Assembly (NCBI RefSeq): GCF_000143535.2 | Contig: NC_037323.1 | Location: forward strand, 1,736,001-1,800,000 | Direction: 5' to 3' | DNA length: 64,000 nucleotides | From: Botrytis cinerea B05.10 | Taxonomy: Eukaryota > Ascomycota > Leotiomycetes > Helotiales > Sclerotiniaceae | In this document: positions 57,420 through 64,000 of the stretch, piece after piece | Layout: every line of letters starts with the position of its first letter | Numbering within the stretch: the stretch's first letter is position 1 | Program-made: the position numbers and the translations under genes | Notes under the pieces: generated by a model | What the model was told of the DNA's origin: nothing | What the model saw: the letters and a program-made list of their open reading frames with translations, nothing else | The model's database searches: none

Positions 57420-58550
57420 ATGGTATCTCAACCCCAAACCGTCAACGTTCTGTTGACTTCATTTCCTGGCTTGAATCTACCTTCGACTCTATCCCTACCT
57501 CTGCCTACAACCACCACCATATCAGAGCTTCAAAACAAACTTTATGAGCGCATTCCATCTCAAGATCGTCGCCTTATTCTCACAACCATCTCGAATAAGT
57601 TGCTGTCCGCCGAATCAACCTCTCCAATATCAGATTTACTATCAAATCCGGATGATGAATTTCTATCTCTACGACTTTCAGCGCGATTATGTGGTGGCAA
57701 AGGAGGGTTTGGATCTCAACTTCGTGCCGCTGGAGGCCGTATGTCCTCGAAACGTAAGAAGGGACAAGGTGATCAAAACGGGTCGAGTCGAAATTTGGAT
57801 GGCCGCAGATTAAGAACAGTTAATGAAGCAAAGGCACTAGCTGAATACCTAGCAATCAAGCCGGAAATGGCAAAGAAAGACAAGGAAGAGAGAAGAAAGC
57901 GATGGGAACAAGTTGTGGAATTGGCAGAGCGAAGAGAACAGGAAATTAAGAATGGTACCAAAGGAAAGGTAGATGGTAAATGGGTTGAGGATAAGGAGGA
58001 AGCCGGAGAGAGAACGCGTGAGGCTGTTCTCGCGGCTATGAAAGCTGGGAATTATAAGGATAATTTGTTGGCAACTTCTTCGGGTAGTGGCTCAGGAACC
58101 GATGGCTCTGCTAGTGAAGAAGATGAGATAATGGGTGGTACAGATTCAAACGACATATCTCCACCATCCGAATCTACACCCGGTAAACCGAAGGCTATGA
58201 ATTTCTTTGGCTTTGATGAGGACGACGAGTTTATGAGTGATGACGACGAGGAGGAGGAGGAAGAGGAAGAGGAGGAAGACGAAGATGATATAGTCGAAGT
58301 CAAGAAGCCTGAGATACCCGTGGAAGTTGAGGGAGAGGGAGAGGAAGCAGAAACAGAAACAGAAACAGAAGCAGTTGCAGTAGCAGAAGAGGATGAGGTT
58401 GAGGAAATTACCAAAGAACCAACACCACCACCTGCACCTGCTCCAACCAAAGGCAAAGCTCGATCAAGGATACCCGTCAAATCACAAGCAAAGGCACCTG
58501 CAAAATCTCCCGCAAAAGGAAAAGGAAAAGGCAGGGGGAAAGCCAAATGA
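57420..58550 (+). CDS. SDE2: Sde2-like splicing factor precursor with ubiquitin-like N-terminus
   Basis: One exon encodes 376 residues. Residues 7-93 read as a ubiquitin-like fold ([17 protein letters not shown]...[12 protein letters not shown]) ending in GGKGG; proteases cut after Gly93, leaving a C-terminal fragment that begins with Lys, as shown for fission yeast Sde2. The next conserved block ([21 protein letters not shown] and [20 protein letters not shown]) is diagnostic. The released fragment joins the spliceosome to excise particular introns, and also affects telomere and genome maintenance. Residues ~270-376 are low-complexity: a long Glu run, then Pro/Ala/Lys repeats ending [10 protein letters not shown]. 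Start chosen at MVSQPQ rather than an upstream in-frame ATG. Confidence 0.9.
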   Translation: MVSQPQTVNVLLTSFPGLNLPSTLSLPLPTTTTISELQNKLYERIPSQDRRLILTTISNKLLSAESTSPISDLLSNPDDEFLSLRLSARLCGGKGGFGSQLRAAGGRMSSKRKKGQGDQNGSSRNLDGRRLRTVNEAKALAEYLAIKPEMAKKDKEERRKRWEQVVELAERREQEIKNGTKGKVDGKWVEDKEEAGERTREAVLAAMKAGNYKDNLLATSSGSGSGTDGSASEEDEIMGGTDSNDISPPSESTPGKPKAMNFFGFDEDDEFMSDDDEEEEEEEEEEDEDDIVEVKKPEIPVEVEGEGEEAETETETEAVAVAEEDEVEEITKEPTPPPAPAPTKGKARSRIPVKSQAKAPAKSPAKGKGKGRGKAK

Positions 58551-59247
58551 TACAAGCTTTCCTATACATTGATATTATAGCGCGGCGTTTGGGATTATAG
58601 TTTCTAGCGGGATATTCACGGACTGCACATATAGCGATCACTATAAACTGAACCACAATTAATCTTCAACCTACCGATACTGAGAATACTGGTGAACATG
58701 TACAGACTACTTCCTCTTATTCACACACTCACCTCTACTCCGCTTCTCACCCTCTTCCACTCCCCCTCTTCCACTCTCCCTTTCCCTCTTGAACTTTCAC
58801 TGAGATTTCACTCTATGCGGACCAACTACTTTTCTGAAATATAAGAAAATATACCGTCTGCAAATGCGACACACTCATGATCCGCTTAGATGGCGATGTG
58901 CATGATAAATTGAATGATAATGAAAACATAGTCTCTTCGTGAGAATACAGGTATCTCTCATCCTTACAATTAGTAGAAAGAATTAGTATTTTAAACAGTT
59001 GGTTGGCATAAATTTTGTGCTATCTGCCCGTCCTGTGAGTATAATCCTGATAATGCATACGAATACCTACATATGCAGTAGCAGATGCTTGGTAGCGGGG
59101 TAACTGATAACTACCTGCTCAAGGAGAACTTCCCCTCAGATAAGCACTACCAATATTAAAACAACAATACATTATAAATTAATAAATCCAATCTTGACTT
59201 CCATTTCAGCCAATGTATTTTAACTGAATTTCCTGTAACTCCTAAAA
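58551..59247. other. Spacer
   Basis: The 0.7 kb hold the Sde2 3' UTR and the promoter of the M20 hydrolase. No gene or strong repeat was seen; CTCTTCC-type pyrimidine runs occur near 58735..58795. Confidence 0.5.
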
Positions 59248-61689
59248 ATGTCGAGATTGAATCCAAGAACTCTTATCAAAACCAATTCCTTGAGATTAAC
59301 CCCGAGGATTGGAAAGGTCAACTGGATTAGAAACTTTTCCCAGGGCTCGTTGAAAATAGGGGATTTAACAGATAGGAAAATTGGGGAGATCACGAGGAGG
59401 GTTGACAGAGAGAGATTGTGGAAAGAGTTACATTATACGTGTCAATGGGGGAGAGGGGAGCAATGGGGAACGTATGTTTGGTTACTTTCATTGAATCTGA
59501 ACTTTGGAATTTGGTATTCAGGAAGGGAAGAGGAAACGGGGAATGGGGGACGAAGGGGAAGTGAATATGAAATTTGACAGAGAGACATGGCATTAGAAAG
59601 TTTCTGAAGCCTTTGCGCTTGGAGAGGGTGCGGTTTGCATGTTGGATGTCGTTAGATATTGCTCAATGCTACCTACCTCCTTACCATACTCCAGGCGGGA
59701 AAAATGTGCATTCCAATCTGTGTAGTGCAGTTAGATATAAGTCAAGCGATTTTTTATACGGGCAAATCATGTGGTTCTACTACAAGACCAATTTCCATTT
59801 ATCATTTGCAGAGAGTATCTTTCACTCTTTTCAACCTCTAGTATGCTATATGACATGCACAGAATTCTAATAGCAATCCAGGGGAGAAACCGATCGAGGA
59901 ATGTCCCGGCTTGCCCTCTCTTCCGCCGACAAACAAGCACGAGATTGGTTCGTCAAAACAACTCAAAATCTCGGCTGTGATGTGAAGGTTGATACTATGG
60001 GTGAGCTTCCCTTTTCCCTCCCTATTGCAGTCTTCCATATGCATACATTGCCCCACAGCTCCGATGTGCAACCTCCTCGTATGAAATTCTCAAAAGTGCT
60101 TGTAATGACAAGTGATCAACAAAGGTAACATTTTTGCAATTCGACCCGGCAGAAAGGATGGTCCAGCTACCTATGCGGGAAGTCATTTAGATACACAGGT
60201 ATGTACTTCTAAAATGCTACACTGTACACGAGGAAAACATTGCGTGATGAGTGATTTAATGATTCAAAGCCAACGGGGGGAAGATATGATGGAATACTAG
60301 GCGTCCACGCAGGTATCGAAGCGTTGAGGACAATGAATGATTTGGAGATTGAAACAGAATATCCTACTGGAGTTATTAATGTTTGTTGTACTATAATTCT
60401 GCTGCTGTATACAATAACACACTAACTTGATGGATACAGTGGACAAACGGTACACCTCTTCATCACTCTAATGCCCCTCTCTAACCTTCTCCCTAACTCC
60501 CACCACAGAAGAAGGAGCGCGCTTCCCCAAATCCATGATATCATCCGGCGTGTGGGCTCACGGCATTCCCCTCTCAGAGGCTCATGATTTGTGCGAAGTA
60601 AATGGGCCGGCGACCATGAAATCGGAACTAGAAAGAATAGGATATCTCGGTGCAACACCCACTTCATATCAAGACAATCCAATAGGTGCACATTTCGAAC
60701 TACACATTGAACAAGGACCAATTCTCGAGAAGAGCAAAACGAATATTGGAGCTGTAACGGGCGTGCAGGCTTATAGGTGGTATACTATTACAGTGAGGGG
60801 AAGAGATTGTCATACTGGTACGTTGCGTTATAAAGATGTGCTTATGGTTGAAAAGGTGTGAACGTGGAACAGATGATGAATTGAGAATCCTCTATAGGTA
60901 CGACGGATTTCGATAATCGTTCAGATGCTATGCTTACAGCTGCAAAAATCATTCTCCATAGCCACAACAAGGCAGCTGAAATGGATTGTCTAGCATCCAC
61001 AGGTAACGAACCTTTTCCCAAGACAAACTATGACACTTTTCTTACCTGTGCTAGGTATTCTCACACTCAAGCCTGGCTCTACTAATACTGTTCCGGGATT
61101 TGTACAGTTTTCACTTGATATCAGGTCTCCAGAGGATGAAAGACTTCTAGACTTTGAGAAAGAGCTTAAGAAAGATTTTGAGTTGATTGCTGCCGGGGAG
61201 CTGATGCCAACTCTTGGGGCTAGTGGAAAGAAAGGTAAAGGTTGTATGGTGGAATGGAAAATGGATACAGATTCTCCGGCTACTCACTTCAATGAAGATT
61301 GTATTCGATGCGTAGAAGAGAGTGCTGGGGATTTGGTTGAAACAGCTTCCAGTGCCGGAGATCAAACAGTAGCCGTTTCCCCAAGTTATAAGAGAATGGT
61401 ATCAGGCGCTGGACATGATAGGTAAGAATGAGAATCCCATGATAAGGACCACGCTGAACACAACCTAGCGTTTATACTTCGAGACATGCTCCAACTTCAA
61501 TGTAATCCACTTCCTTTCAGTCATACCAAAACATAACTGACCATAACTAGGATCTTTGTGCCTTGTAAAGATGGCGTTAGTCATAATCCAGCCGAGTATT
61601 GTAGTCGAGAAGACTGTGGGAATGGTGCACAAGTCTTGCTTGGAGCGATGTTGAGATATGACCGACTGAGAGCTTTAAAGGAAGCCTGA
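59248..61689 (+). CDS. M20-family N-carbamoyl-amino acid/ureido hydrolase
   Basis: Ten exons: 59248..59471, 59882..60000, 60125..60198, 60270..60380, 60440..60449, 60509..60817, 60898..61002, 61055..61421, 61469..61501 and 61551..61689, giving 496 residues. The N-terminus (MSRLNPRTLIKTNSLRLTPR) is basic and amphipathic, probably a mitochondrial presequence. Metal-site motifs: AGSHLDTQ (His, Asp), GGRYDG (Asp), WTNEEGARF (Glu-Glu) and HFELHIEQGP (His), ending with a SGAGHD motif. This set is typical of beta-ureidopropionase, allantoate amidohydrolase and N-carbamoyl-L-amino acid hydrolase; which of these cannot be decided, so purine/pyrimidine or ureide nitrogen salvage is the general role. 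Exon 5 has 10 nt and codes WTN of the metal-site motif. Intron 1 is 410 bp, by far the longest here. Every splice restores conserved sequence. Confidence 0.88.
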
Positions 61690-61868
61690 ATGCACTTTGG
61701 AAATGCATAACTCATGGATATCAACATATCTACCAAATTTCAATCAAGCACGTCTATTCAAGCCGAATCGTTTCTCATCAATTCGCATAATGCTCTGTAT
61801 GATACATATCCATTGTAAACGTCTTCTGCTCTATCCCACCATGCAACCCTCTAGAACCCTCAAATTCC

Positions 61869-62382
61869 TTACTGATCCAATCGAGTGGGGAATGTTCCGT
61901 TGTCTACAATAATCCACGTTAGCCAAACCTTGCCTTCCGGTCCCTTTCAAGTTTCACTACTAACCACGTTGGTCATCCCATCTCTCAACCCAGGCACTTG
62001 GGCACAATGACTTGTAAGCCAAGAAAAACTGTTCCCCTCCATCAGTATATTTTCCCCTCTCAATCGATCGCAGAAACGTACTTGACGGCATGGTGCGAAG
62101 TCCTCGCCCTTGGCTAGGATGCACTTGTGATAATCGACATAGTTTTGCCAGCAATGCTTAGTTTGGTTCTGGTTAGGGAATCGAGCGTCGAATCCTATAT
62201 CCTACGATCAGTCTTCCGGTCATTTCGCAGAGCCCGGCGGGGGAGGAATTGCATACCAGCTATTTAGACATCCAGTTAGCAATCAATCAGACCATTTTTA
62301 AATATCCAAACAGTGGGCGGGTCCCCGGGGGGCACATACCAGTGACGAACTTGAAGGGCTTGGTCTCGCGTTCTTCAGACAT
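61869..62382 (-). CDS. COX12: Cytochrome c oxidase subunit VIb
   Basis: Exons 62382..62340, 62259..62257, 62194..62082, 62028..61965 and 61903..61869 give 85 residues. The protein has the twin CX9C frame of the family: [12 protein letters not shown] and FAPCRQFF...LCPSAW, whose disulfides hold the helical hairpin on the intermembrane-space side of complex [18 protein letters not shown] matches yeast Cox12 closely. The second exon would be 3 nt (CTG), flanked by good acceptor and donor sites, giving FVTAGFDARF; skipping it gives FVTGFDARF, also in frame. A stop at 61962..61960 follows an in-frame read-through of the last donor; splicing to 61903 gives the family-typical end [13 protein letters not shown]. 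Import is through the Mia40 pathway, so no cleaved presequence is expected. Confidence 0.93.
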
Positions 62383-62624
62383 ATTTGCGTATTTATTTTC
62401 TGGCGATCACAGAATTTAGAGGGGAGATGGTGGTGGTGGTGGTGGTTCAATTGAGACGAATGATGTGAGGTTGATTGGAATGGGCCTGCACTTTCTCTCT
62501 TCGGGATGAAGTCGGCTAAGGCCGAGCTCGCTAGCGCGGAAATGCAGGTCCTCCAAAACCTCAGACCACGGAAGTTGAGTGTGATTCTAATCAGAAAGAC
62601 TTGAAGATTGAACAACGGATCAAG
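62383..62624. promoter_or_regulatory. Bidirectional promoter of COX12 and the MLRQ-like gene
   Basis: Only 242 bp separate the two divergent start codons. The segment contains a short (GGT)n run near 62428..62447. Co-expression of two respiratory-chain genes from one shared promoter is likely. No HAP-type CCAAT box was confirmed. Confidence 0.6.
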
Positions 62625-63116
62625 ATGCATCCTACTACCGTGACTAGAATGTTCCAACCGACCAAGAAGATGTGGTCGCCTGTGCCCGTAAGTTTGTCTG
62701 TTGCTGATTTGCGATTTTGCGGTCTTGAGGGTGGGAGGGCTAATGTTTTGTGGCTTTACAGAAGGAGGAGCATAGCGGTACGTTTACCCCACGATTAGAC
62801 AATCGGAGAGCTGGAGGGGGAGGATAGAGAATGGATTGGGAGATTCGTTTTTAGTAGATGAGAATCGAGACTGACACCAAAGTCGACAGCCCACACTATC
62901 TCGCAACGATTGCGCCAATGGAAGAAGATTCCTCCCGAGTTGGTTCCTTTGGGTACGTTTACATCTTCGCCAAAATACGGCCAGAACTTACACTGATATC
63001 AATTTGAAGGAATCGTCGTCGGTGTCGCTGTCGGATTCGCTTTTTACTCTTTGGGTCGCAAACTTGTTGTTGATAAGCAAATGCGTCTTTCTAGACAAAA
63101 CAGAGCAAAGGAATAA
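62625..63116 (+). CDS. NDUFA4/MLRQ-like (B12D family) respiratory-chain protein
   Basis: Exons 62625..62687, 62762..62777, 62890..62952 and 63010..63116 give 82 residues, the expected small size. The second exon has 16 nt. One central hydrophobic span (GIVVGVAVGFAFYSLGRKL) follows a basic matrix-side start, and a short polar tail ends NRAKE; this is the pattern of the B12D/MLRQ family. The family was named as a complex I subunit (NDUFA4), but the mammalian protein is now known to belong to complex IV. Which complex the fungal protein joins is not clear from sequence, though its head-to-head position with COX12 favours complex IV. It is inserted in the inner mitochondrial membrane. Confidence 0.85.
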
Positions 63117-63469
63117 ACCTTGCATCTGCAAAGTTTCGGAGGGATGGAGACAGACTGATTGTCGGGGAAAAGTTCATTCATCAAAAGCGATACTGAGTGG
63201 AACACGCTGGAGGCAAGAATGGAATGGAGAAATTAGAACGGATGCATCGGCCAAACCTCAAATGAGTTGTACAGAATTGGCCCTTATTTCTCATGAATAC
63301 ATAGTCTCCATACCTGATATCTCATGCTTTTCATTGTCCAACTCCAACCTATACACTGAAGAGCATGTATAAATTTCTTCCTGCCACCTAAACTCCTTTT
63401 GCTTTGCTCCAAAACTCCTTAGTAACACATTTCATGATCTGTAGCCTACAAACATAACACAACCCTTCT
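63117..63469. other. Convergent spacer
   Basis: This 353-bp stretch holds the 3' UTRs of the MLRQ-like and RRM genes. Nothing else is seen in it. Confidence 0.55.
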
Positions 63470-64000
63470 TCAAGCCGGCTTGGGCCCAGCTACATCCAAT
63501 CCTTCTAGACCTTGCATAGGATCGTCAGGTCTGTCCTGAACTCCGGCTCTTGCTTGCTCAGCTGCCAGTTTATCCTCCTCACTCACAGCATTCTCTGCTA
63601 GCCAGCCCTCCTATATCGAAAAATTAGTGACCACCCAAACCACTCCCTACCATCACACAGCATGATTCCATGAAGTCTTACCTGCTCCCATAAAGCCGTC
63701 TTACTTCCCAATCCCTCATTTGCATTCTTTGGAGGTTTAGCCGCGTTGACTTTAATCACCTTTCCAAATAGTTCAGATTGATCCATATTGTCGATGGCAT
63801 CTTTGGTATCTTCTGGATCTTCAAACTCTACATATCCAAAACCTCGATGTGGCTCTGTTGAGTTGGGCCCATCTGCTTTGCTAAAAGATTTTTAACATGA
63901 GGACATCAAAATCTAGCGCGGAGGGCTTACGGTATAGAGACATCTGCTATTTCTCCAAAGGGTAAAAATGCGGCTTCGAGATTTGCGGTGGTAACCATGT
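63470..64000 (-). CDS. RRM RNA-binding protein, N-terminus outside window
   Basis: Exons 64000..63931, 63880..63682 and 63610..63470 are in frame; the gene enters from the right edge, so the start is missing (the ATG at 63999 is internal to the family). TTANLEAAFLPFGEIADVSI contains the first RRM helix, and HRGFGYVEFEDPEDTKDAI holds RNP1 (RGFGYVEF). After the RRM comes DNMDQSELFGKVIKVNAAKP, then a short acidic C-terminal tail (QARAGVQDRPDDPMQGLEG). The RRM is close to that of cyclophilin E (CYP33), but no cyclophilin domain follows, so this is the stand-alone fungal form. It probably binds RNA in the nucleus or the spliceosome; the exact role is inferred. Confidence 0.88.

Noticed and set aside
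59574..59870. 98-codon plus-strand ORF between exons 1 and 2 of the M20 hydrolase
   Set aside because: It lies in the intron, has no conserved motif, and is in a composition like other introns.
61960..61962. TAG as the end of COX12
   Set aside because: A GTTAGT donor lies at 61964 and splicing to 61903 yields the family-typical C-terminus, so this stop is intronic.

Overview
This is a stretch of nuclear DNA from a filamentous ascomycete (Pezizomycotina). The genes are cut by short GT-AG introns (mostly 50-180 bp, CTAAC/CTGAC-like branch sites), intergenic spacers are AT-rich and full of microsatellites, and the gene set is fungal: ENA-type cation ATPase, C2-domain phosphatidylserine decarboxylase, Sde2, D-arabinitol dehydrogenase, coatomer epsilon. 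The proteins look most like those of Leotiomycetes (Botrytis/Sclerotinia relatives); that placement is from memory of the families, not from a search. I rebuilt exon-intron structures by hand; 22 protein genes are supported, two of them cut by the window edges.

Layout. 1-5.8 kb: the 5' part of a PGAP4-like membrane glycosyltransferase gene (minus), a gene-poor spacer, and a four-exon gene of an uncharacterised ascomycete family. 6.6-13.9 kb: the most unusual locus, an intronless 1,613-residue RHS/YD-repeat protein of bacterial Tc-toxin C-component style, divergently paired with a 334-residue protein of unknown function. 16.2-21.0 kb: an amino-acid permease and an MFS transporter. 21.9-28.2 kb: a caspase-like/C2H2 zinc-finger protein, a double-WW-domain protein kinase and a small basic protein. 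28.3-33.4 kb: coatomer epsilon and a HAD phosphatase separated by a 2.6-kb gene-free leader region. 33.7-39.1 kb: an AONS-like PLP enzyme next to decayed sequence that still reads as ER and KR pieces of a highly reducing polyketide synthase, plus another frameshifted relic. 41.1-54.7 kb: phosphatidylserine decarboxylase, GDSL/CE16-like esterase, ENA ATPase and D-arabinitol dehydrogenase. 56.5-64 kb: a compact housekeeping block with ribosomal protein eS10, Sde2, an M20 carbamoyl-amidohydrolase, COX12 (COX6B), an NDUFA4/MLRQ-like protein and an RRM protein.

How the genes relate. Most neighbours are functionally unrelated, as is usual in fungi. Exceptions worth attention are the RHS pair, which looks acquired; the AONS-like gene beside a dead polyketide synthase, which may be what is left of a secondary-metabolite cluster; and COX12 sharing a 242-bp divergent promoter with the NDUFA4-like gene, both respiratory-chain (complex IV-linked) proteins. 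Several housekeeping genes have extreme splice structures: a start codon split by an intron (eS10), a 10-nt exon (M20 hydrolase), a 16-nt exon (arabinitol dehydrogenase) and an apparent 3-nt exon (COX12). No tRNA, rRNA, CRISPR or intact transposable element was found by eye.
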